Origin: Bordetella parapertussis
Lineage (GTDB): Bacteria > Pseudomonadota > Gammaproteobacteria > Burkholderiales > SG8-41
DNA length: 40,578 nt
Direction of reading: 5' to 3'
Assembly: GCA_945864585.1 (NCBI GenBank)
Contig: CAMBCF010000040.1
Span: 1 to 40,578, forward strand
A program made the position numbers and the translations under genes. Within the stretch, counting starts at the first letter, position 1, and each line of letters begins with the position of its first letter. Below are positions 15,892 to 23,622 of this stretch, in pieces. The notes under the pieces are model-generated. The model had not been told where the DNA came from. It was given only the letters and a program-made list of their open reading frames with translations, and did no database searches.

Positions 15892-17969
15892 AAAGTGCAC
15901 GCTTCAGACTCGGCGTGGATGTCGGTGGCACCTTCACCGACTTCGTGTTGATCAATGAGGGCACCGGCGAATTGTTTCGCGAAAAATGCCTGACCACACC
16001 CGAAGACCCGGTGATCGGCATCATGAACGGCATTGCACGGTTGCAGGCTGCAGGTATCGTCAAGGCGGAAGAGATCATAGGCGTTGCGCACGCCACCACG
16101 CTGGTCGCCAATACGCTGATTGAACGCAAAGGCGCCCAAACGGGGTTGTTGGCCACGGAAGGCTTTCGCGACATTATTGAACTGGGCAGCGACATGCGTT
16201 ACGACATGTACGATCTTGCGATTGAGTTTCCTGAGCCGCTGGTGGAACGTGCGCAGCGCCTCGGTGTACGCGAGCGTATGGCGGCCAGCGGTGAGTCACT
16301 TATTTTGCCCGCAGCGGCCGATGTGCGGCGGCAGGTGCGGGCACTGCTGGCGCGGGGTGTTGAATCCATAGCCGTGTGTTTCCTGCACAGCTATCGTAAC
16401 GCGTTGCATGAGCAACAGGTTTTAAAGCAGATACACAGGGAATTCCCGCGCGTCGCGGTTTCGATATCGTCGGTGGTCGCACCCGAAATACGCGAATATG
16501 AACGCACGGTCACGGTGATCGCCAACGCCTACGTGCAGGCGGTGGTGCGCTCGTACCTGGAGCGATTCGAAAAAACCATGGCTGCGGCACGGGTGAAGGC
16601 GCCCATATTGGTGATGCTATCCAACGGCGGCATGACCACGCCCAGGGTAGCGGCAGAGGTGCCGATACGTTTGATCGAATCGGGACCGGCGGCTGGTGTG
16701 TTGTCCGCGTGTCACGCCGGCGCGCGCATCGGCGAGCCCAATCTGCTGGCGTTCGACATGGGCGGCACCACCGCCAAAGCGTGTTTTATCGGGAGCGGCA
16801 AACCCGCGTTCACGGGCCAGTTTGAGGCGGCGCGCGTGAAGCGCCAGTTTCGCGGTTCCGGCATGCCGTTGAAAGTGCCGTCGGTTGAGATGATCGAAAT
16901 CGGTGCGGGCGGCGGCTCGATCGCGCGGCTGGATGGCACGGGCTTGCTCAAGGTGGGGCCGGATTCCTCGGGGGCTGTTCCGGGGCCGGCCTGCTACGGA
17001 CGCGGTGGCATCGCGCCCACCGTGACAGACGCTGACCTGGCGCTGGGCTATCTCGATCCGGGCTATTTTTTGGGCGGCGACATGACCTTAAATCTCGCGG
17101 CCGCAAAGGCCGCCTTGCAGGCGTTGGGTAAACGCTGCGGTCTGGATGCCACAGCCACCGCAGCGGGCATTGCACAAGTCGTGAATCAGAACATGGCGAC
17201 CGCGATACGCATCCATGCGGCGGAGCGCGGCAAAGACTATCGCCGTTCCAGTCTGTTTGCGTTTGGCGGTGCGGGGCCGGTGCATGCGTACGAGATCGCA
17301 CGCATACTGCGCATCCCGCGCATAATTTGTCCGCTGGGCGCGGGTACCAATTCCGCGTTCGGGTTGCTGGCGGCGCCGGTGGCGGTGGATTTGTCGCGCT
17401 CGTATAACGTAGCGCTGCATGACATCGACTGGGCGCGGCTCAATGCGTTGTATCGCGACATGGAGGAGGAAGCTCGCCGCATGCTGGCGGATGCCGGTGT
17501 GAAATCGCCGCTGCTGGTGCGCTCGGCAGACGTGCGGTTTGTAGGGCAGGGGTTTGAACTGCCGGCGAAAGTGTCCAGCGGCAAGCTGGCGCCACGTTCC
17601 ATGCAGCGCATTGAGGCGTCGTTTCACGAGGTCTATAAGTCCGTTTACGAAGAAGTACCCGGTAGCTTGCCGGTCGAAGCGATCACCTGGCGGTTGCGCG
17701 CATCGGGGCCAGAGCCGGTTGTATCAGCATCCTTTGGTGTAACGCAAAAGGTGCGCAAGGCACGTGCGCCGCGCCGGGCGTTTTTTCCGGAGCTGAAAAA
17801 ATTTGTTGAAACGCCGGTGTACGAGCGCTCCGCCCTGAAAGCATCGACCAGGCTTCGCGGACCGGCCATTGTGGAAGAACGCGAATCGACGGCGGTGATT
17901 GGCCCGCATGGACGTGTGCGCGTCGACCGCGATTTGAACCTGATCATCGATATTGCCAATACGAAATAG
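15888..17969 (+). CDS. hyuA: hydantoinase A / oxoprolinase family subunit
   Basis: The ATP-binding A subunit of the same complex, 693 residues. The N-terminal domain has RLGVDVGGTFTDFV, THATTLVANTLIERKG-like spacing (seen as AHATTLVANTLIERKG), and the hydantoinase core contains FDMGGTTAKACFI (~288), IGAGGGSIARLD and FGGAGPVHAYEIAR (~460). This actin-like ATPase fold phosphorylates or activates the ring amide for the B subunit. Spacing of 38 bp to the following lyase gene suggests one transcript. Whether the substrate is a hydantoin, oxoproline-like lactam or another cyclic or keto compound cannot be told. Confidence 0.93.
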   Translation: MKSARFRLGVDVGGTFTDFVLINEGTGELFREKCLTTPEDPVIGIMNGIARLQAAGIVKAEEIIGVAHATTLVANTLIERKGAQTGLLATEGFRDIIELGSDMRYDMYDLAIEFPEPLVERAQRLGVRERMAASGESLILPAAADVRRQVRALLARGVESIAVCFLHSYRNALHEQQVLKQIHREFPRVAVSISSVVAPEIREYERTVTVIANAYVQAVVRSYLERFEKTMAAARVKAPILVMLSNGGMTTPRVAAEVPIRLIESGPAAGVLSACHAGARIGEPNLLAFDMGGTTAKACFIGSGKPAFTGQFEAARVKRQFRGSGMPLKVPSVEMIEIGAGGGSIARLDGTGLLKVGPDSSGAVPGPACYGRGGIAPTVTDADLALGYLDPGYFLGGDMTLNLAAAKAALQALGKRCGLDATATAAGIAQVVNQNMATAIRIHAAERGKDYRRSSLFAFGGAGPVHAYEIARILRIPRIICPLGAGTNSAFGLLAAPVAVDLSRSYNVALHDIDWARLNALYRDMEEEARRMLADAGVKSPLLVRSADVRFVGQGFELPAKVSSGKLAPRSMQRIEASFHEVYKSVYEEVPGSLPVEAITWRLRASGPEPVVSASFGVTQKVRKARAPRRAFFPELKKFVETPVYERSALKASTRLRGPAIVEERESTAVIGPHGRVRVDRDLNLIIDIANTK

Positions 17970-18007
17970 TTACGCAACCCCAACCTTCAACAAACGAGGT
18001 ACTCAGC

Positions 18008-18961
18008 ATGGATCCCGCCAAACGATTACGCCAACTGATGAATGCGCCCGGCCCGATACTCGCGCCCGGCGTCTATGATTGCATTTCCGCCAAGGTAGTT
18101 GAACGTGCCGGCTACGATGCCGCATTTGTCAGTGGCGCCGCAGTTACGGCCAGTGTGCTGGGCTATCCAGACGTGGGCTTGCAAACCATGCCGGAGATTC
18201 TGGCGCAGGTACGCAATATGGCACGCGCGGTGGAGATTCCGCTGATTGTCGATATCGATACCGGCTATGGCAATGCGCTGAACATGATGCGTGCGATCCG
18301 CGAGTTTGAGGCTGCCGGCGCTGCGGGAGTGTTCTTTGAGGATCAGGGCTTTCCCAAGCGCTGCGGGCATTTTGAGGGCAAAAAGCTGATTACGGATCTG
18401 GAGATGGCTGTCAAAGTGCGCGCCGCGTGCGAGGCGCGCCGCTCGTCCGATTTTCTGATTATTGCGAGAACGGATGCGCGTGCCGTTGAGGGGCTGGATC
18501 GTGCCCTCGAGCGTGGTCAGGCGTACGTGGAAGCTGGCGCGGATGCGATTTTCGTCGAAGCCTTGTTGAGCGAAGACGAAATGCGCAAAGCAGCGGCCGC
18601 AATCAAGGCGCCGCTGCAGGCGAACATGAGCGAAGGCGGGGGCAAGACGCCGATCGTTCACTATCAACAGTTGTATGAAATCGGCTTCAAGATTATTTCC
18701 TACAGCGGGCTATTACAGCGCACGGCAGTGAAGGGCATGCAGAATGCGCTCGCTGTACTGCGCAAGGAGGGCAGTGCGGAGTCGCTGTATCCCGACCACC
18801 TGTGCAGCCTGGTTGACCGTAGTGCATTGCTGGGGCTGGAAAAATTCTACAAACTCGAAGAGCGGCTGTACGGGCCGCTGCTCGATACAGAAAAAAGCTG
18901 GCGCGGCCAGCTGCAAGCGCAGGCGAAAGATGCCGGCGCTAATGACCGGTTGCCTTTTTAA
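18008..18961 (+). CDS. isocitrate lyase / PEP mutase superfamily C-C lyase
   Basis: A 317-residue cytoplasmic TIM-barrel protein, GAGG eight bases before its ATG. Mg-binding acids are visible at VDIDTGYGN (Asp82, Asp84) and FEDQG (Glu111, Asp112). The motif KRCGH (117-121) carries the catalytic cysteine of true lyases; PEP mutases lack it, so cleavage of a 2-methylmalate-, methylisocitrate- or dimethylmalate-type acid is more likely than P-C chemistry. The C-terminal ~50 residues form an extension after the barrel. It lies between hyuA and a TctC gene in one plus-strand run and could cleave an acid released by the hydantoinase step. Confidence 0.9.
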   Translation: MDPAKRLRQLMNAPGPILAPGVYDCISAKVVERAGYDAAFVSGAAVTASVLGYPDVGLQTMPEILAQVRNMARAVEIPLIVDIDTGYGNALNMMRAIREFEAAGAAGVFFEDQGFPKRCGHFEGKKLITDLEMAVKVRAACEARRSSDFLIIARTDARAVEGLDRALERGQAYVEAGADAIFVEALLSEDEMRKAAAAIKAPLQANMSEGGGKTPIVHYQQLYEIGFKIISYSGLLQRTAVKGMQNALAVLRKEGSAESLYPDHLCSLVDRSALLGLEKFYKLEERLYGPLLDTEKSWRGQLQAQAKDAGANDRLPF

Positions 18962-19945
18962 GTGCGCAAGGCCATGCGCGCGCGAAATGTTGTGGTGATG
19001 CTTGCGTGCGGCGCCCTCAGCGCGACGCTGTGTTTTGCGCAAGCGGAAAAATTCCCGGCGCGACCGGTGCGCATCGTTGTGCCCTCAACGCCGGGCGGCG
19101 GACTGGATGTGATGGCGCGCATACTGGCGCCGCGGCTGACTGAAAAATGGGGTGCGCAGGTGGTGATCGACAATCGCGCAGGTGCGGGCGGCATCATCGG
19201 CACCGACATCGTGGCTAAATCTGCGCCTGACGCTTACACGCTGTTGCTGGTCACTACGGGATTTTCAACTAATTCTTTTTTAATCAACAAGTTACCGTAT
19301 AACACGAAGCAGGATTTTGAGCCCATCACCATTGTCGGTTCAACGCCCGTGGTGCTGGTGGCGCACCCGTCACTGAACGTGCGCACGGCAAAAGAAATGC
19401 TGGCGCTGGCCAAACAGCAGCCTGAAAAACTCACCTTTGGTTCGTCAGGGCAGGGCAGCGGTGGACACTTGTCGATGGTGCTGATGCAGCGTGTGGCCGA
19501 CATTAAATTCATCCACGTGCCGTACAAAGGCGCGGGCGCGGCGACTGCCGCGATTGTTGGTGGCGAAGTGAATCTGTTGTTCACCGCGCCGAGCGCGGCG
19601 CTGGCGCAAGTGCAGGCCGGCCGCTTGCGTGCGCTGGCGGTGACCAGCGCGAAACGGGTGAGTGTGCTGCCTGACGTGCCGAGTGTGATTGAGGTTGGAC
19701 TTGCAGGGTGTGTCGTCGATGGCTGGTATGGCTTGCTTGCACCGGCAGGCACACCCAAGGCGCTGATCGACCGCATTCATGCCGATGTGTTGTCGCTGAT
19801 CAAGCAACCCGATGTGGCAGCGAGATTGCAGGGCGCGGGCTTTGCAGTGGATGGCAGGCCACCTGCACAGTTTAAGCAATATTTGCAGGAAGAAAATAAG
19901 CGGTGGGGCGTGGTGATCAAAGAGGCGGGGTTGCGCGGGGAGTAA
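18962..19945 (+). CDS. Bug/TctC-family periplasmic binding protein (copy 6)
   Basis: 327 residues from a GTG that directly abuts the stop codon of the lyase; an ATG four codons later (AAGG close upstream) is an alternative. The signal peptide runs through VVVMLACGALSATLCFAQ. The normally invariant PDGYT reads APDAYTLLL, with Ala for Gly in the loop before the first hinge. Other loops are standard (VPSTPGGGLDVMAR, VPYKGAGAATAAIVGG, LPDVPSVIEVGLAG). The last gene of the hyuB-hyuA-lyase run, it presumably binds that pathway's substrate. Confidence 0.94.
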   Translation: MRKAMRARNVVVMLACGALSATLCFAQAEKFPARPVRIVVPSTPGGGLDVMARILAPRLTEKWGAQVVIDNRAGAGGIIGTDIVAKSAPDAYTLLLVTTGFSTNSFLINKLPYNTKQDFEPITIVGSTPVVLVAHPSLNVRTAKEMLALAKQQPEKLTFGSSGQGSGGHLSMVLMQRVADIKFIHVPYKGAGAATAAIVGGEVNLLFTAPSAALAQVQAGRLRALAVTSAKRVSVLPDVPSVIEVGLAGCVVDGWYGLLAPAGTPKALIDRIHADVLSLIKQPDVAARLQGAGFAVDGRPPAQFKQYLQEENKRWGVVIKEAGLRGE

Positions 19946-20207
19946 CGCTGTTGCCGGGAGCGGGTGTTGCATAAGCTCGACGCCGAGTTCCAGGGCGACA
20001 CGAAACTCCACCGTCTGCACACCAGGATAGCGGACTGAAAAAACGCGAGATTCGGCACGTCGCACGCGGCCGCCCAGCGCGTGTCTAAACCGGGAATCCG
20101 AATTCGGCAGAGCGATTGACATCCGCGCACTGTAGTCCACGCGCCGTCGTGTAGCCACTTGAATAGTTTACCGGCAGGCCGTCAGCAGCGTGTCGGGCTT
20201 TGGGTTT
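19946..20207. other. intergenic stretch without a recognised gene
   Basis: After the TctC stop there is no clear terminator. The stretch has partial open frames on the minus strand, but none has a start site or a motif that I recognise. Given the two gene ends that follow, it may be further gene debris. Confidence 0.5.
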
Positions 20208-20515
20208 TCAGCTTGAGGTGTTCGCGAGCGGCGCAGCGGCGTCAGTCAGTTCGACCGGAAAGTGACACCCCACCTGATGGCCTGTACCGTCAGCGAGCAG
20301 CGCTGGTGGTTGCTCCGCGCAAAGGGCTTGCGCCTTCCAGCAGCGGGTACGAAAACGGCACCCGGATGGGGGGTTGGCCGGGCTCGGCACCTCGCCCTGG
20401 AGCAGAATCCGCTCGGCGCCCGCTTCGTTCGTAAAGTCGATGCGTGGCTGTGCGGACAGCAAGGCTTTGGTTTAAGGATGGCGAGGCGTTTTGAACACCC
20501 TCTCGACAGGCTTCC
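20208..20515 (-). pseudogene. C-terminal end of an oligopeptide/dipeptide ABC transporter ATPase (OppF/DppF type)
   Basis: Only the tail of the protein remains. Read from about 20515 downwards: ERVFKTPRHP, an in-frame TAA (20472-20474) where the family has Tyr, then TKALLSAQPR, ILLQGEVPSPANPPSGC, RFRTRC and VGCHFP. These are the hallmark C-terminal motifs of Opp/Dpp ATPases, including the Cys residues of the iron-sulfur-like cluster region. The nucleotide-binding domain is gone, and its position is taken by an unrelated gene end on the opposite strand. No permease or peptide-binding protein is nearby. Confidence 0.82.
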
Positions 20516-20740
20516 GGCTATAACGTGCAGCGCCGCTACGACAACGGCTACTCTCAGTGCATGTATGTCAAAGGGGCGGTGCCCGGCCGTCTGGCCGCGC
20601 AACAGCGCCCGGCGGCGCAAGCGCAGCCAGCGCTTCCGCAGCCGTACTATGCACCGCCGCCGATGGCACAGGCGCCGTATTATGGTACTCCGCCGCCGCC
20701 GGGATCGGCGCCACTTCCGCCTTCGGTGATCGTTCGCTGA
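20507..20740 (+). pseudogene. C-terminal end of a glycine-zipper-type envelope protein
   Basis: The frame reads ASGYNVQRRYDNGYSQCMYV followed by a Pro/Tyr/Ala-rich tail (QPYYAPPPMAQAPYYGTPPP). The QRRYDxxYxQCMYxKG block plus proline tail is what I recall from the ends of glycine-zipper outer-envelope proteins; the zipper itself and the signal peptide are missing, cut at about 20500 where the OppF relic begins. It keeps its own terminator at 20749-20779, which supports this being the true 3' end of a lost gene. Confidence 0.6.
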
Positions 20741-20748
20741 TGCAATAA

Positions 20749-20779
20749 ACGGCCCGTGACCACACGGTCCGTTTTTTTT
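20749..20779 (+). terminator. rho-independent terminator
   Basis: ACGGCCCGTG (20749-20758), loop ACCA, then CACGGTCCGT (20763-20772) form a 10-bp stem with one mismatch, followed by eight T. It belongs to the gene end just upstream and would shield the TctC gene at 20874 from read-through. Confidence 0.85.
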
Positions 20780-20873
20780 CGTGCCGTAACGCTACGCGTT
20801 CATGCACATTGACAAAGCACCTGGGTCCGCACTACCGTGACCCTCGTTGTCGTATCACGCCCGCGAGGATGCC

Positions 20874-21878
20874 ATGCCACGAAAATCGACTTGCTTATGG
20901 TACTTATGGTACTTATGGTACCTGGGGTGTTTCGCCGCGTTCGGGTTAATGGGGTCGGCGCCAGCCGCGGTGTATGCTCAGCCCTATCCCAATCGCCCGA
21001 TCCGCTTGATTGTGCCGTACGCGCCGGGCGGCCCGACCGACACCACCGGCCGCATCGTTGCGCAGAAGTTGAGCCAGCGCTTGGGGCAAAACGTGGTGGT
21101 GGACAATCGCCCGGGCGCAACGGGCACAGTCGGCGCGGAAATCACCGCGCGCGCGCCACCCGATGGCTACACCATCCTGTTGTGCAGCACCACCACGCGC
21201 GCGCGCAGCCCTTTCCTTGCCAAGCTGCCGTACGATCCGCAGCGCGACATCGCGCCGATCAGCCTGGTTGCGCGCATACCGTATTTGTTCATGGTACGGC
21301 CCGATTCCGGCCTGACCACGGTGAAGGACCTTATCGCCGCGGCCAAAGCCAAGCCCGGCACGCTGAACTACGGCTCGTCCGGCACCGGCGCTGGCGCGCA
21401 TCTTTCCGTCGTGCAATTCGCGCTGATGGCGGGCATCAACGTGGTGCACGTGCCGTATAAAGGCAGCGCGCCCGCCGCAGCGGATTTGATGGGCGGCCAT
21501 TTGCATTTCGTGTCCGAGGGCGCCAACGCCGCGGTGGCGTTGGTACGCGGCGGCCGGCTCACCGCCATCGGTATTGCCGCCACCAAGCGCCAGGCAGCGC
21601 TGCCCGACGTGCCGACCATTGCCGAGGCCGGCGTGCCCGGCTACAGCTACGACGCCGGCCACGGCATCTGCACCTCGTCGGCCACGCCACCGGCAATCGT
21701 TGCGTTGCTGGGGCGCGAGATAGCTGCCATTCCGCATTTGCCTGACGTGCGCGAACGGCTGCTCCTCATGGCGACCGAACCCGTCGGCAGTACGCCGGAC
21801 GAATTCGCCGCCATCATGGAAAAAGAATTGCCGCGGCTCGAGGCCTTATACAAACTGGTGGCGCAGGGGGCGCGCTGA
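20874..21878 (+). CDS. Bug/TctC-family periplasmic binding protein (copy 7)
   Basis: 334 residues from the ATG at 20874 (GAGGAT upstream). Its signal peptide is unusual: the hydrophobic core consists of a tripled Leu-Trp-Tyr unit encoded by three perfect copies of a 9-bp repeat (20895-20921), and cleavage is likely after AAVYAQ. The rest is typical: VPYAPGGPTDTTGR, GATGTVGAEITARAPPDGYT, VPYKGSAPAAADLMGG, LPDVPTIAEAGVPGYS. It stands alone, with a terminator upstream and a convergent TctC gene downstream across a hairpin. Confidence 0.93.
   Translation: MPRKSTCLWYLWYLWYLGCFAAFGLMGSAPAAVYAQPYPNRPIRLIVPYAPGGPTDTTGRIVAQKLSQRLGQNVVVDNRPGATGTVGAEITARAPPDGYTILLCSTTTRARSPFLAKLPYDPQRDIAPISLVARIPYLFMVRPDSGLTTVKDLIAAAKAKPGTLNYGSSGTGAGAHLSVVQFALMAGINVVHVPYKGSAPAAADLMGGHLHFVSEGANAAVALVRGGRLTAIGIAATKRQAALPDVPTIAEAGVPGYSYDAGHGICTSSATPPAIVALLGREIAAIPHLPDVRERLLLMATEPVGSTPDEFAAIMEKELPRLEALYKLVAQGAR
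20895..20921 (+). repeat. three perfect tandem copies of TTATGGTAC
   Basis: The 9-bp unit keeps the reading frame and encodes Leu-Trp-Tyr three times inside the signal peptide of the TctC gene at 20874. Copy-number change by slippage would lengthen or shorten the hydrophobic core by three residues without a frameshift. Confidence 0.95.
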
Positions 21879-21902
21879 ATGCACGTTGTTGCGTGTCGAT
21901 CT

Positions 21903-21923
21903 AGCGCGCACGAACCGCGCGCT
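21903..21923. terminator. hairpin between convergent TctC genes
   Basis: AGCGCGC (21903-21909) and GCGCGCT (21917-21923) form a 7-bp GC stem with a 7-nt loop between the two stop codons. There is no T-tract on either strand, so intrinsic termination is uncertain. Confidence 0.4.
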
Positions 21924-22882
21924 CACTCCGGCGTAATCCCCGCCGCCTTCACCACCTTGGCCCACTTCGCGACTTCGTTGCGCAGGAACACGGCGTAGTC
22001 TTCCGGCTTGCGCCCGCCCAATAGCGCGCCGCCCGGCGACAAGCGCTCGCGCACCGCAGGTAGCGCCAACGCACGCACCGTTTCACCGTGCAAACGCGTG
22101 ATGATGTCGCGCGGCACACCGCCGGTGGTGAAAAAACCGAACCACACGCCGGATTCGTAACCGGGCACGCCCGACTCCGCCACTGTCGGCACATGGGGAA
22201 AATCCGCCAGGCGTTTTTCCGACGCGATACCGATCATGCGCAGTTTGCCGGCCTGCACCAGCGGCGCCACCGCCAGCACCATGCTGAACTGAAATTGCAC
22301 ATGGCCCGCGGCAAGATCCATCAAGGCCGGCCCGGTGCCCTTGTACGGCACGTGCTCGGTTTTCACTCCGGCGAGCAGATTGAACTGCACACCAGCCAAA
22401 TGATTGGTGCCGCCCACGCCTGCCGACGGATAACGCAATTCTCCGGGCTTGGCCCTGGCGAGTCTCGCCAGTTCGCCGGCGTTGCGCGCCGGCACCGAAG
22501 GATGGATCACCAGCGTGAAAGGCGCCTGCACCACATCAGTAATGGGCGCGATGTCGCGCAAGGTGTCGTACGGCAGCGCGCGGTGCGTGCTGGGAAAAAT
22601 CACAAACGAACTCGACATCAGCATGGTGGTGTGGCCATCGGGCGCTGCTTTAGCCGTCAGGTCGATGCCGATAATGCCGCCAGCACCACCGCGATTGTCG
22701 ACGATGATTTGTTGCCCCAGGGCTTCGCTCAAGCGCGGTGCGAGCGTGCGCGCGGTGGCATCGGCCGGCCCGCCCGCTGCAAATGGCACCACCATGCGTA
22801 CGGGTCTGATTGGGTACTGCTGCGCGATGGCGTTCACCGCGAGACATGCCGCGATGCCTGCGCACACGGGCTGCAGTGTCAT
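21923..22882 (-). CDS. Bug/TctC-family periplasmic binding protein (copy 8)
   Basis: 319 residues from the ATG at 22882 (GGAGG three bases upstream; an ATG seven codons earlier lacks this). The signal peptide ends near AVNAIAQ. Loops: VPFAAGGPADATAR, GGAGGIIGIDLTAKAAPDGHT (His where Tyr is usual), VPYKGTGPALMDLAAG, FPHVPTVAESGVPGYE. The upstream neighbour is a broken alpha/beta hydrolase in the same direction, ending 43 bp before this start, so this TctC may have lost its enzyme partner. Confidence 0.94.
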   Translation of the reverse strand: MTLQPVCAGIAACLAVNAIAQQYPIRPVRMVVPFAAGGPADATARTLAPRLSEALGQQIIVDNRGGAGGIIGIDLTAKAAPDGHTTMLMSSSFVIFPSTHRALPYDTLRDIAPITDVVQAPFTLVIHPSVPARNAGELARLARAKPGELRYPSAGVGGTNHLAGVQFNLLAGVKTEHVPYKGTGPALMDLAAGHVQFQFSMVLAVAPLVQAGKLRMIGIASEKRLADFPHVPTVAESGVPGYESGVWFGFFTTGGVPRDIITRLHGETVRALALPAVRERLSPGGALLGGRKPEDYAVFLRNEVAKWAKVVKAAGITPE

Positions 22883-22925
22883 ACGCCTCCAGGAATAAAA
22901 CATAACTAATTGATTCTAAACATTT

Positions 22926-23398
22926 TTAGAGATATTGCCTGAACTCGGCTATGGTCTCGCGATAGGTTGTCTGGCTCGTCTCGGGATTGCGAAACTCGTA
23001 GCTGTCGTAGTGCCCGACCTTCGGCAGTTTGACGAGTTTTTTCGGCTCGCCGCATTTGGCATAACAATCGAGTTGCTGCTGCGGCGGCACCAGGTTGTTG
23101 AATTCGGCGTAGACGAAATCGCGTCATGACAATTCTGCGCCTGCTCCAGCGCGCGATGGCGGTTGCGCCGTCCTTCGCTTTTGCCGAAGCCCTGGTAGTC
23201 GAAACCAAACACAAACCTGCCCTCTGCACACAAGCGCTTCATCATATGCGTGCAATCGGCCTGGGTGTTGCCGCTGTAGCCGGCGAGCGCCAGGATGCCG
23301 GGGCGTGAAGCATCGCCTGTTTTCCAGTCGGCGGGCGTGTAGAGATAGCCTGCGATTTTCAGGCTGTCGCTGTGGAAGGTGACTTCGCTTGGATTCAT
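22926..23398 (-). pseudogene. alpha/beta hydrolase with a large internal deletion
   Basis: The N-terminal part (ATG at 23398) reads VTFHSDSLKIAGYLYTPADW, GILALAGYSGN and VFGFDYQGFGKSEGR, which are strands 1-4 of the fold with the oxyanion region. About 90 residues in, the frame jumps: the continuing frame is meaningless, whereas another frame gives DFVYAEFNNLVPPQQQLDCY and VGHYDSYEF (the catalytic His region) to a stop at 22926-22928. The nucleophile elbow and lid are missing. An out-of-frame deletion of some 120 or more codons explains this. It lies immediately upstream of TctC copy 8. Confidence 0.85.
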
Positions 23399-23415
23399 GT
23401 TTGCTCAAAAAAATC

Positions 23416-23609
23416 TTTGCCACAGATTTCACAGATAAACACAGATTTAAACCATCACTGTCGTTCCCGCGCAAGCGGGAACCCATAACTCAGTGCCACT
23501 TGCGACGTTGTTCCCCCTCCTACCCCGGTGCACGGGGGAGGGGGTACCCACCTGCACCGGAATGACATACGGAGTTTAATCTGTGTTTATCTGTGAAATT
23601 TGTGGCAAA
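23416..23609. mobile_element. MITE-like element with 32-bp inverted ends
   Basis: The left end (23416-23447, TTTGCCACAGATTTCACAGA onward) and the right end (23578-23609) are reverse complements with one mismatch over 32 bp, enclosing 130 bp with no coding content. Inside are a palindrome GTTCCCGC-GCAA-GCGGGAAC (23463-23482) of the kind widely dispersed in proteobacterial genomes and a second hairpin (CCCCCTC 23513-23519 with GAGGGGG 23538-23544). It occupies most of the gap between the broken hydrolase and TctC copy 9. It may be a non-autonomous transposable element or an RNA-level hairpin. Confidence 0.75.
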
Positions 23610-23622
23610 AAAGCCGTTGATG

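Noticed and set aside
8678-18961. A 2-methylcitrate cycle (PrpD plus PrpB-like lyase)
   Set aside because: MmgE/PrpD and isocitrate-lyase-family genes are both here, but no methylcitrate synthase is present, they lie in divergent transcripts, and one MmgE/PrpD gene is fused to a C-N lyase gene. The propionate reading is weaker than the alternatives.
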